A stretch of DNA of 64,000 nucleotides, taken from assembly GCA_019638495.1 (NCBI GenBank), contig JAHBTQ010000002.1, positions 682,001 through 746,000 of the forward strand, written 5' to 3'. Of this stretch, positions 52,701 through 60,290 are shown piece by piece; position 1 is the stretch's first letter; every line of letters begins with the position of its first letter. The position numbers were made by a program, and so were the translations under genes. Under the pieces are notes generated by a model. It made no database searches, was not told the origin of the DNA, and saw only the letters and a list, made by a program, of their open reading frames with translations. Source of the stretch: Taibaiella sp. Lineage in GTDB: Bacteria > Bacteroidota > Bacteroidia > Chitinophagales > Chitinophagaceae.

Positions 52701-54045
52701 TGATCGTCGCTGTGCCATTGGAAACACCTGTGACAACGCCTGTACTGCCCACCGAAGCTACACCGCCATTGCTGCTGCTCCAGGTGCCCCCGCTAACAGG
52801 GTGCGTCATGGTCACTGTTGAACCGATACACAAGCCTGTTGCACCGGATATACCAGGTGTCAACGCACCCACTGACATCGCATACGTTGCTACACTCGTA
52901 CCACATGTCCCAGTCACTGAATACGAAATTGTCGTTGTACCCGTTGAAACACCAGTTACTATTCCCGTGGCACTACCTACCGTTGCAACCGACGGATCGC
53001 TGCTGCTCCACAGGCCGCCGGATTGTGTACTTGACAGTGGTGTCGTTGCCGATGTACACACAGACGTCCCACCGGATATCGTACCCGCTGATGGCGCACT
53101 ATTTACTGTAACAACAACCGCATCAAACAAAGAGCCGCATCCGGCCGAAAGTGTGTAGGAAATTGTCGTAGTACCAGCCGACACTGCAGTCACTACTCCG
53201 TTGGTCCCAACAGTGGCAACAGAAGGATCAGAACTACTCCAGCTTCCACCAACACCAGAGGTTGACAAGGAAGTCGTAGCCCCCTCGCATACATTGAGAC
53301 CCCCACTGATAGTAGGGCTACCACTAAGAACAGTCACATTGGTTGTGGTCGTTGCAGAGCATCCGATAGTTGTAGTCGTCACGGAATAAACCCCGGAGAC
53401 AGCAGCACTCGCTGATGGTATCGTTGGACTATTTGATGTGGAACTGAAACCAGAAGGCCCAGCCCAGGAATAACTACCAAAGTCAAGCGGTGTTGTACTT
53501 AGGTTCACGGTGCTGCCTGCGCAGTAAGGTCCTGTGTTAGTGGTGGGCGGCAAATACACGCCCGGAGAGTATACATCGAAGCCGCCACCCCAGCCAGGAG
53601 CTGAGGGAGGAGGAGCTGAAGCGCTAAAAAGAATGTATGCGCCCCAAGAGCCCGAATAGGGCGTGCTTGGTGCTACGAAACGGTAATATAACATGGTGTC
53701 AAAATTGTAGGTAGGCGGTGAGGCCATTCCAAATTCGATGTGGTTGGTCCAGTGTATTTTATCTACGGAAATCTCCAAATCAATTGCGTGTGCAGATATA
53801 TAGTACCCGGGCTCCGAAGCCGTGCCCATGATAAAACTATCTATCCTCACTTCACAGGTATATGGACGTCCGGCGGGAAACGTAAAACTGGACGACGGCG
53901 TGGTCCAAAAGTGCCCCCCATAGCTGTTCATAGAATTTGCAATCAACAAGAATACAAGAAGGCAAGTAGGCATCTTGCTGAGGCATATCAACTCGGACTT
54001 GATGCTATTAATGTACATCAGCAATCGTTTTTTCATATTGCGCAT
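49726..54045 (-). CDS. Second giant T9SS repeat protein (1439 aa)
   Basis: A 1439-aa exported surface protein, paralogue of the neighbour. The N-terminus is long before its hydrophobic signal part (MPTCLLVFLLIANSMNSYGG, residues 25-44), so translation may start at the ATG at 53973 instead of 54045. Residues 45-240 are a unique beta-rich region with one Ig-like unit. About 15 Big_2-like repeats follow (243-1345), most with the paired cysteines; the last begins VGDVAVGATTTL and lacks the first Cys. The end has a T9SS sorting domain (KFNVFPNPTKGAISIS; about residues 1360-1439). It was probably formed by duplication of the other giant gene and then diverged. Confidence 0.88.
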   Translation of the reverse strand: MRNMKKRLLMYINSIKSELICLSKMPTCLLVFLLIANSMNSYGGHFWTTPSSSFTFPAGRPYTCEVRIDSFIMGTASEPGYYISAHAIDLEISVDKIHWTNHIEFGMASPPTYNFDTMLYYRFVAPSTPYSGSWGAYILFSASAPPPSAPGWGGGFDVYSPGVYLPPTTNTGPYCAGSTVNLSTTPLDFGSYSWAGPSGFSSTSNSPTIPSASAAVSGVYSVTTTTIGCSATTTTNVTVLSGSPTISGGLNVCEGATTSLSTSGVGGSWSSSDPSVATVGTNGVVTAVSAGTTTISYTLSAGCGSLFDAVVVTVNSAPSAGTISGGTSVCTSATTPLSSTQSGGLWSSSDPSVATVGSATGIVTGVSTGTTTISYSVTGTCGTSVATYAMSVGALTPGISGATGLCIGSTVTMTHPVSGGTWSSSNGGVASVGSTGVVTGVSNGTATITYTASAGCFVTQTITVGLPAIMGTTNVCMGSTTALSNTATGGVWSTAVPYYATVDASTGVVTGVHVGTTMVTYSTGGGCYVTAMIYVPNIALNITGALSLCPGSGTSLSVPGYPGGSWTSSNTSVATIHPTYGGMTGMSPGTTTLTYTYAYCTKTAVATVNGVPAVITADSAVCVGSTISLSCATSGGVWTSSSPTRATVNSSGVVTGVSAGVSTIVYTNGLGCSSTHIVTVGPVPSAISGTTTVCTGSSTTLYCGTASGTWSSSATTVANIVSSTGTSAVLNGVSSGTSTITFHHAGGCEQTTNVTVTPAPAGISGTLDICTGGSSALSATPGGGAWSSSDYARVSVNATTGVITGVSTGTAIITYSSGAACYTTAVATVGVASDITGSSSVCVGLTTTWSHATGGGTWVSSNGGVASVDASTGEITGVSSGSAVITYYIGTGCYAVKSITVYANPPAISGASSLCSGSTITLSNSSGGASAWTSSDVGVATIGSTGVVTGVGAGVTEITYTKTATGCYVTKSITVNETPSPITGATTICVGSDATYVSSPSGGVWSSTAPAVGSIQSSTGIATGRAGGGTTLRYTLSTGCQVAKAVTVTVLPGGISGPSVLCVGNSVLVSAATTGSTWSSSGGSISVSPLGSNTATVSGVSTGTGEVSYTNAAGCSRVYTMTVNAAVAAIGGDDIVCSGGTVTLTNASGGGTWSSNATGRVGIGTYTGIATGGSATGTAIITYRTAAGCYATKTMTNNVALPNIVGATYTCSGPVGVVTFTNSVGGGTWSSSNTSVATVDASTGEVTGVLLGGSNTYVYITYATSAGCSKSKAILIKPQPIISGVGDVAVGATTTLSGSPTGGEWSSASTATAYISGYGVVAGMAAGATTITYTSAGCINTHAMTVTGGSLMRPAGTRVEGERKFNVFPNPTKGAISISTDVAGMFTIYAVDGRAVYVSKLTEGANSVELPVGLASGSYLCRFVGVDESVQAVRLVYKP
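50005..53319. repeat. Array of about 15 tandem ~216-bp units in the second giant gene
   Basis: Repeats share the GG-x-W-S-S...VTGVS(A/T)GT...ITYT core with the array at 43880-47552, but the units are less regular in length (about 70-78 aa). The two arrays run in the same direction, 2.5 kb apart. Confidence 0.75.
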
Positions 54046-54191
54046 TTTTGATAGTATACATTTAAGAAAAAAGGGAATCTTGACAAATAACGATAACCAT
54101 TTTACACAAAATCATATATCCACCCCCACTATTTGTGCGAAACTAACTATGCAAAACACAGTCCACTGTTAACTGCCTGCTAAGGCACATG

Positions 54192-54228
54192 AAAAGTTTA
54201 TTAACGGTCGAAAAAGTTTATTAACGGT
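54192..54228. promoter_or_regulatory. Two 17-bp direct repeats, 20 bp apart, upstream of the flavoprotein gene
   Basis: AAAAGTTTATTAACGGT occurs at 54192-54208 and 54212-54228, two helical turns apart. Each copy contains GTTTATTAAC, a short dyad. The pair lies 40 bp upstream of the -7 box at 54268-54275, where an activator would bind. Confidence 0.45.
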
Positions 54229-54267
54229 AAATAACCAGCGATTTCGGCGTTTTTATCTCGACCACCC

Positions 54268-54275
54268 TATATTTG
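54268..54275 (+). promoter_or_regulatory. -7 box of the flavoprotein gene
   Basis: TATATTTG, an exact TAnnTTTG match, ending 8 nt before the ATG at 54284. Confidence 0.5.
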
Positions 54276-54283
54276 AACCATCA

Positions 54284-55540
54284 ATGTCAGCGGTACAGAA
54301 GCAAACAAAAGTCATAATAGTAGGTGCCGGCCCGGCAGGAGCTGGTGCATCTTTTTTCCTTTCCAAATACGAAATACCAAATATCGTAATAGATAAGGCA
54401 ACATTTCCACGGGATAAGGTATGTGGCGATGCCTGTAGCGGCAAAACAGCACTTGTGATAAACCGGGCTAATGAGGAATGGCTCAAGGAAATTCTCGGCA
54501 AACCGGCCGACTTTCTGCCATCGTGGGGCATAAAGTTTGTGGCGCCTAATGGAAAGGATCTGGACATACCATTTTCGCCAAATCGCACACCGGAAACCAA
54601 GGCACCGGGCTTCACCCTACCACGGCTCGACTTTGACAATTTCCTTTTCAGCAAAATGCCATCGCCGTTTTGCACCATCTACCAGGGAGCAACTATTTCC
54701 GCTATCGAAAAGAGTAACTCTGACGTTAGTGTAAAATTCTCACACCAGGGAATGGAACATGAAGTTACAGCACCCATTATTATTGGCGCTGATGGAGACA
54801 AAGGGATCGTTCGCAAAAAGTTCATGAACGATAGCGGTTCTCCCAAAGCCTATGCTGTTGGTCTTCGTGCTTACTACGAGGGCATTACCGGCATGCACCC
54901 CGACAACTTTATAGAATTGCATTTTCTTCCGGAGATGCTCCCCGGCTATCTATGGATATTCCCGCTTCCGCACGGCCGTGCTAATGTGGGTGTAGGCATT
55001 TTATCAGAGGTGGTAAGAGACAAAAAGATAAACCTTCGCGAGCAGATGCTGGCCGCGATCAAGAATAACCCGAGCATTGCTCCACGCTTTGCAAATGCTA
55101 AATTGATAGACAAGATTCAGGGATGGGGACTGCCGCTGGCCATGGAGCGACAATCGCTTTCCGGCGACAACTACATTCTTTGCGGCGACGCGGCATCGCT
55201 GGTAGACCCATTCAGTGGCGAGGGCATCGGCAATGCGCTTTATAGTGGCATGCTTGCTGCAATGGCACTGAAAGATGCTATACCCGCAAACGACTTCTCT
55301 GCAAGGAACCTCAAAGAGAAATACGACGATGTACTCTACAAGCGTCTCGGCGATGAGTTCAAAATAAGTGCTACCCTTCAGCGTCTATGCCGCTTTCCAT
55401 GGCTATTCAACTTTGTAGTAAACAAAGCCTACAAAAGCAAATCCCTCCGCGACACCATCAGTTGCATGTTCACAGACATGGATCTGCGGGAACAACTAAG
55501 TAAGCCTTCCTTCTACTTCAAGATATTGTTTAACAAGTAG
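54284..55540 (+). CDS. Geranylgeranyl-reductase-family FAD oxidoreductase
   Basis: A 418-aa flavoprotein. The Rossmann FAD motif is IIVGAGPAGAG (about 11-21), then the DKATFPRDKVCGDACSGK segment (about 39-56) with Cys, typical of geranylgeranyl reductases. CGDAASLVDPFSGEGIGNAL (about 300) is the second FAD contact. Members reduce isoprenoid chains (BchP, archaeal lipids) or halogenate or oxidise aromatic rings. In this phylum a role in quinone or carotenoid-like lipid modification is likely, but not shown here. It ends 4 bp from the convergent 92-aa gene. Confidence 0.85.
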   Translation: MSAVQKQTKVIIVGAGPAGAGASFFLSKYEIPNIVIDKATFPRDKVCGDACSGKTALVINRANEEWLKEILGKPADFLPSWGIKFVAPNGKDLDIPFSPNRTPETKAPGFTLPRLDFDNFLFSKMPSPFCTIYQGATISAIEKSNSDVSVKFSHQGMEHEVTAPIIIGADGDKGIVRKKFMNDSGSPKAYAVGLRAYYEGITGMHPDNFIELHFLPEMLPGYLWIFPLPHGRANVGVGILSEVVRDKKINLREQMLAAIKNNPSIAPRFANAKLIDKIQGWGLPLAMERQSLSGDNYILCGDAASLVDPFSGEGIGNALYSGMLAAMALKDAIPANDFSARNLKEKYDDVLYKRLGDEFKISATLQRLCRFPWLFNFVVNKAYKSKSLRDTISCMFTDMDLREQLSKPSFYFKILFNK

Positions 55541-55544
55541 TCTC

Positions 55545-55823
55545 TCAAATCACTTGCTTTATCAGCAAGTAGAACACACCTGCCAACATACAATTTGCAA
55601 GTAGTCTATATCTTTGATTTCGTATTACCCTTAAAAGAACAAAACTTGCGAGTAGAGGAAGAAAGAAAAATAGCAGTAGCACAAGAATACTGCACTCTTC
55701 CGACAGGAACTCTCTTTCACCAAACATACCAATCCCAATATAAAAGGCATAACAGGCAAAGACCGTGAGCGGATTGAAAAAGTCAGACACCTTTACCATA
55801 AACCTTCCTATAACATTCAACAA
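55545..55823 (-). CDS. 92-aa membrane protein, function unknown
   Basis: A small hydrophobic protein with about three predicted helices (PLTVFACYAFYIGIGMF; SILVLLLFFFLPLLASFVL; LANCMLAGVFYLLI). It lies 34 bp after the stop of the amidohydrolase-fusion gene on the same strand, so the two may be co-transcribed. No family is recognised. Confidence 0.55.
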   Translation of the reverse strand: MLNVIGRFMVKVSDFFNPLTVFACYAFYIGIGMFGEREFLSEECSILVLLLFFFLPLLASFVLLRVIRNQRYRLLANCMLAGVFYLLIKQVI

Positions 55824-55857
55824 GCTGTTTTAAGTTTTGAATTTTTAGGTGTGATTT

Positions 55858-58800
55858 TTAATCCCCATCTCCATGCTCCAGCGTTTCATCGTGCCAAGGG
55901 AATGATTCAGCGTTTTTACTTACCTCCCAGAAGAACTTGCCTCTCTTCGTGTCATAGTTGCCAACTTCATTCATTGTCTCCGCATCATAGAGTCTGCCGT
56001 TGACCATGGTATAACGGATGCTCTCTGTATTGCGGATGTTTTCCAATGGGTTCTTATCCATCACCAGCAGGTCAGCCAGTTTTCCAGCTTCAAGAGAGCC
56101 TATCCATTTATCAAATCCAAGGCTCTTTGCCGGATTCATGGTGGCCGTGCGCAGCGCCTCCATCGGCGTCATGCCGCCTTGCTCCATCATCCATATTTCC
56201 CAGTGGGCGCCTATACCTTGTATCTGCCCGTGCGCCCCCATGTTTATGAGTACGCCCGCATCGCTCAATTTCTTCAGGCTGCGCGATACCAGCATGTGGC
56301 CATTTTCATACTCCTCCTCGGGTGCCATTGTTCTGTGCCTTGCGCGGGTGTCTATTACCGAGCGTGGCGTGAAACGAAGTAGTCGCTCTTTCTCCCATAC
56401 ATTGGTGTGCTGATACCAGTAATATTCACCGGACAAAGCGCCATAGCTCACAATAAGTGTCGGAGTATTTGCAGTACCGGAACGTTTCCAGAATTGTATC
56501 ACGTCGTCAAACAACGGAGCTACTGGTATGTTATGTTCAATGGTCGTGTGCCCATCCATCACCATACTCATGTTGTGGTAAAAGAATGAACCACCTTCGG
56601 GCACAACCTCCATTTTCAATTCACGTGCAGCTTCGATTACCATCTGCCTCTGTTCCCTGCGTGGCTGGTTGTAACTCTTGACGCTGAAAGCGCCAAATGC
56701 AGCCGTGCGACGCAATGCACTCTTCGCGTCATCCAGCGAATTAATGACCGCTTTAAAATCACCATCAGCACCATATAGAATAGTGCCCGTTGAGAAAACA
56801 CGTGGCCCCACCATCAGGCCAGCCTTTACCAATTCACTTTGCGCAAAGACCATCTCACTGTTCGCAGACGGGTCGTGCATGGTTGTGACGCCATAAGCCA
56901 GGTTGGTATAATATGGCCAGTGCTTATCTGGTGTGAGGCCATAACGGAAGTGGCTACCGTGCGCATGCGCATCTATGAATCCCGGCGTAATGGTCTTTCC
57001 GGCACAAACAATTTCTTTAGCTCCGGCAGGCACCTTCACGTCTTTGCCTACGGCAGTAATGATATTTCCATCAACCAGGACAGTAGCATCCTCTAGTACC
57101 TCATCGCCATGCATAGTCACTACACGCGCATGCGTAAATGCGATGACACCCTGAGGCTTATCCATCTTTGCCTCAAGCCCAACAGAAATGCCAGTTTCAG
57201 GAGCCTTGTATAAAGAGTCCGGCTTACCGGCCAGGAACTCAAACCTGTCTTCAAGTTTAATAGTGAAATACTGATCTCCAAGCGTATAATGCAGTTTCCG
57301 GCTGTCTGCACTCCAATGCAGGTTCAGCCCTGCATCTTTAGACACCTTCTTTACCGGAAAGTCTGTGACATCATCTCCAAGTGTTATCGGCTTACCGATA
57401 CCTGGAAACGCAGCAACATACACGTTGTGCAAATGCACAAATGCAACCCATGCCCCATCAGGTGATACGGTAAACTGTCCACCATACTTACTCTTGAAGT
57501 GCACGCGCTCATCCTCACCATCCAGCAGGCAGCTACTGAACGTTTTATCCAGCCCACCTGTTGGGTACCCCCCGGTGTGGTAATAAATTCGTTTACCATC
57601 TGGACTGAATCTTGGCGCTTCACCCTTATTTGTTACACATACTTCCTTACCGCCATCGGCAGGCATCATATATATCCCTGGCTTCACAGTGTAGGCATTG
57701 CCCATGTGCCCATTGCTGCCTTCTCGCTCATATACCAGCCACTTACCGTCCGGCGAATAGGACGGCGTGCGGAACATTCCCTTTGTAGAAGTCAATTTCA
57801 CAGACTTTGGCGTACCTTCTAATGGAATCTTACAAATACTTCCGGTAAGGCTATCGCTCCAGGTAACGTAAACGATCCACTTACCGTCCGGCGAAAACGA
57901 TGGTTCAAATTTCTGCACCGGCTCTGCTGTTAGCCGCTCGGGCTTACCATCGGGTAATCGCTTTTTATAAAGGTGTCCAAGTGCATTGAACACAAGCCAC
58001 TTCCCATCCGGCGAGGTAGTAGCGTGACGGATAACCTTTACTGTAAAAGCGTCGGGGTTAAGGTCCTGCGGAAAACGCACAACATCCGTCATGTGTTGCT
58101 TGACATTGCAGGTAAACGGTATCTCCGTGGCCTGGTTCACGCCCGCGATATCTACCTTCATTATTTTGCCACCCGTCCAGATAACGAGGTATCTGTCATC
58201 GGGTGTCCATGCAAACCCTGTATAGATGCCAAATATGGTCCACGCCTCCTGCTGGTCTTTTGTGAGTTTGTCATAAACAGGCCATTCTTCCCCGGTTTCC
58301 AGGTTTCGTAGATATAACACCGTTTTTGTGCGTACGCGTTTCACGAACGCAAGCGTCTTTCCACTATGCGACACCTGTGGACGCGCTGCACCACCCGGGC
58401 CGCCCGTCACCGTTTCTATCTCACCAGTTTCACGGTCAAAGCGCTTTATTACGAATATCTGGTTGTTGGGGTCTTTGTTATACTGGAAAAAACCACCCGG
58501 GTACATATCCTCACTGTAGTACACATACCTGCCGTCAGGTGAAACACATGGTTCATTCAGGTCCTGCTGGTCATTCTTGCGCGACGTAAGCTGTACGCCT
58601 CCCCCACCCGAGCGGTGGTATATCCACAACTCACCGGCACCAAGCGACCTGCCCGATGTGAAGTGCTTACGGGCTATGATGTAGTCATTGCCTGCCCAAA
58701 CGCCATTATTCAGCAGGCGAAAGCTCTCTTTGGTTATCTGTTTCGCATTGCTGCCATCAGCATCCATCGTCCAGATGTTATCGCCACCACCGGCATCGCT

Positions 58801-59127
58801 GGTAAATAAGATGTGCTTACCGTCCGGGCTCCACCGGGGCTGCACCTCCCAGGCCATGCCCTCGCGCAACACCTTAGCAGTGCCACCGGTAGCAGGGATT
58901 ACATAAATATCGCCCAGCAGGTCAAAGGCTATTTGCTTGCCATCCGGCGATAGATCAATATTCATCCACGTGCCCTCAGTAACCGTGAAAGAAACGTCCT
59001 TTCCGGGACCGCCAGGATTATTTACATCCCACTTTTTCTTATCTTCTTTCTTGTCCTGTGCAAACGTCACAAGACTGCTGCAGGCAAGCATGCCTGCAGC
59101 AATTACCACCCCAAACTTTATTGACAT
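55858..59127 (-). CDS. TolB-like propeller fused to an amidohydrolase domain (exported)
   Basis: A 1089-aa exported protein. Signal peptide MSIKFGVVIAAGMLACSSLV. Residues about 40-640 carry many PD40/WD40-like SPDGK blades (for example SWSPDGKHILFTSDA-type units). Residues about 660-1075 are an amidohydrolase: TPGFIDAHAHGSHFR (metal HxH), VTTMHDPSA, DGHTTIEHNIPVAPLF (third His), and MNPAKSLGFDKWIGSLEAGK near the C-terminus. This fusion is typical of imidazolonepropionase-related periplasmic proteins in Bacteroidota. Substrate unknown. A TATCTTTA box ends 4 nt before the ATG. Confidence 0.9.
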   Translation of the reverse strand: MSIKFGVVIAAGMLACSSLVTFAQDKKEDKKKWDVNNPGGPGKDVSFTVTEGTWMNIDLSPDGKQIAFDLLGDIYVIPATGGTAKVLREGMAWEVQPRWSPDGKHILFTSDAGGGDNIWTMDADGSNAKQITKESFRLLNNGVWAGNDYIIARKHFTSGRSLGAGELWIYHRSGGGGVQLTSRKNDQQDLNEPCVSPDGRYVYYSEDMYPGGFFQYNKDPNNQIFVIKRFDRETGEIETVTGGPGGAARPQVSHSGKTLAFVKRVRTKTVLYLRNLETGEEWPVYDKLTKDQQEAWTIFGIYTGFAWTPDDRYLVIWTGGKIMKVDIAGVNQATEIPFTCNVKQHMTDVVRFPQDLNPDAFTVKVIRHATTSPDGKWLVFNALGHLYKKRLPDGKPERLTAEPVQKFEPSFSPDGKWIVYVTWSDSLTGSICKIPLEGTPKSVKLTSTKGMFRTPSYSPDGKWLVYEREGSNGHMGNAYTVKPGIYMMPADGGKEVCVTNKGEAPRFSPDGKRIYYHTGGYPTGGLDKTFSSCLLDGEDERVHFKSKYGGQFTVSPDGAWVAFVHLHNVYVAAFPGIGKPITLGDDVTDFPVKKVSKDAGLNLHWSADSRKLHYTLGDQYFTIKLEDRFEFLAGKPDSLYKAPETGISVGLEAKMDKPQGVIAFTHARVVTMHGDEVLEDATVLVDGNIITAVGKDVKVPAGAKEIVCAGKTITPGFIDAHAHGSHFRYGLTPDKHWPYYTNLAYGVTTMHDPSANSEMVFAQSELVKAGLMVGPRVFSTGTILYGADGDFKAVINSLDDAKSALRRTAAFGAFSVKSYNQPRREQRQMVIEAARELKMEVVPEGGSFFYHNMSMVMDGHTTIEHNIPVAPLFDDVIQFWKRSGTANTPTLIVSYGALSGEYYWYQHTNVWEKERLLRFTPRSVIDTRARHRTMAPEEEYENGHMLVSRSLKKLSDAGVLINMGAHGQIQGIGAHWEIWMMEQGGMTPMEALRTATMNPAKSLGFDKWIGSLEAGKLADLLVMDKNPLENIRNTESIRYTMVNGRLYDAETMNEVGNYDTKRGKFFWEVSKNAESFPWHDETLEHGDGD

Positions 59128-59131
59128 GGGC

Positions 59132-59139
59132 TAAAGATA
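59132..59139 (-). promoter_or_regulatory. -7-like box just before the amidohydrolase-fusion gene
   Basis: TATCTTTA on the minus strand, 7 of 8 to TAnnTTTG, 4 nt before the ATG at 59127. Confidence 0.35.
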
Positions 59140-59284
59140 CTGTGACAAGCCCAATATTCTAGGGTGACAAGAGGGTGATGACTCAGTTGTTATTGCAGAA
59201 TATAGCGGCCACATGTGCATAAAATGTGCATTAATATTCCCTTCAATCGCGTCAACCTTCACATTTCCTTACCCATTTTATTGG

Positions 59285-59292
59285 TAATTTTA
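59285..59292 (+). promoter_or_regulatory. -7-like box just before the transglycosylase gene
   Basis: TAATTTTA, 7 of 8 to TAnnTTTG, 5 nt before the ATG at 59298. Confidence 0.3.
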
Positions 59293-59297
59293 GAACT

Positions 59298-60224
59298 ATG
59301 AGTATTAAGCTAAAATATGCTGCTTACCTCTTCACAGGAATTGCCATAGGCGCCGGTGTCGTTTTCAGCGTAGCATCTAACAAGATAAACCCCGAGACAA
59401 CCCCTATTGAAATGTCGCAGGAGGGCCGGCCACAATATAAATGGTATGCCCCACGCGTACCAGCCCATGCTGATTTCTGCGGAGAGGCTGTGCCTATGGA
59501 CAGATGGGATGTGCGCGAGAAACTGGACCGTGAGCTTACCGTGAACAACTACCTGCATGGTACTCAGCTTTATACTTTGAAGCTTGCCGGCAGATACCTG
59601 CCGATAATAGAAGAACATCTGCGTGCTAACGGCATGCCAGACGACCTGAAGTATGTGTGTATCGCAGAGAGCGCGCTCCACCAGAATGCCTGGTCGCCGG
59701 TAGGAGCTGCAAGCTTCTGGCAATTTATGAAAGATACAGGGCCAGCTTACGGTCTTGAAATAAACAGCGAAGTAGACGAACGCTTCAATGTAGAAAAGGC
59801 AACAGACGCAGCTTGCAAATATTTCCGCACGGCTCACGACAGATTTGGCTCCTGGACGGCAGCAGCAGCATCGTACAACTGTGGTATGGGCGGATTTAGT
59901 AAACAAGCAGAATTCCAGGGTAGCAACAACTACTACGACCTTATCTTCCCCGAAGAAACAAACCGCTACGTCTTCAGAATAATAGCCTTAAAACAACTAC
60001 TGTCCAATCCGAAGAAGTATGGGCTGATCATTGAAGACAATGACGAATACAAACCGCTCAATTACCGCACGGTAACTGTTGACAAAACGATTCCCAACCT
60101 GGCACAGTTTGCCCTTGACAACGGTACTAACTACAAAATGCTGAAGATCTACAATCCGTGGCTACGCGAACACAAGCTGACCGTGCGTGCAGGAAAGACT
60201 TACGAAATTCAGCTGCCACAGTAG
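59298..60224 (+). CDS. Lytic transglycosylase with C-terminal LysM-like domain
   Basis: A 308-aa murein lyase. N-terminal helix (about 8-28) acts as signal anchor. The SLT domain (about 105-230) has the catalytic Glu124 in VCIAESALHQNAWSPVGAAS, then FWQFMKDTGPAYGLEI and AAAASYNCGMGGFSKQA, the MltD/SLT signature. The last 55 residues look like a LysM module (NGTNYKMLKIYNPWLREHKL). It cleaves peptidoglycan glycan strands to 1,6-anhydro products in the periplasm. A GC-rich terminator begins 41 nt after the stop. Confidence 0.94.
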   Translation: MSIKLKYAAYLFTGIAIGAGVVFSVASNKINPETTPIEMSQEGRPQYKWYAPRVPAHADFCGEAVPMDRWDVREKLDRELTVNNYLHGTQLYTLKLAGRYLPIIEEHLRANGMPDDLKYVCIAESALHQNAWSPVGAASFWQFMKDTGPAYGLEINSEVDERFNVEKATDAACKYFRTAHDRFGSWTAAAASYNCGMGGFSKQAEFQGSNNYYDLIFPEETNRYVFRIIALKQLLSNPKKYGLIIEDNDEYKPLNYRTVTVDKTIPNLAQFALDNGTNYKMLKIYNPWLREHKLTVRAGKTYEIQLPQ

Positions 60225-60265
60225 TATCGTTTTCACAATACCGTCATTGTTATATAACTTCACAG

Positions 60266-60290
60266 GCACAGCATAAAGCTGTGCTTTTTT
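60266..60290 (+). terminator. Rho-independent terminator that touches the next start codon
   Basis: GCACAGC-ATAAA-GCTGTGC-TTTTTT, a perfect 7-bp stem. The T-run ends at 60290 and the ATG of the penicillin acylase gene is 60291-60293. It either ends transglycosylase transcription, leaving the acylase gene with a promoter inside or upstream of the hairpin, or acts as an attenuator that masks the ribosome site. Confidence 0.75.

Noticed and set aside
43880..53319. CRISPR array
   Set aside because: The repeats are 216 bp long, in frame and coding, with no short repeat-spacer pattern and no cas genes.
54253..54678. Antisense frame over the start of the flavoprotein gene
   Set aside because: The plus-strand frame has clear FAD-binding motifs and a -7 box, so the minus frame is a shadow.
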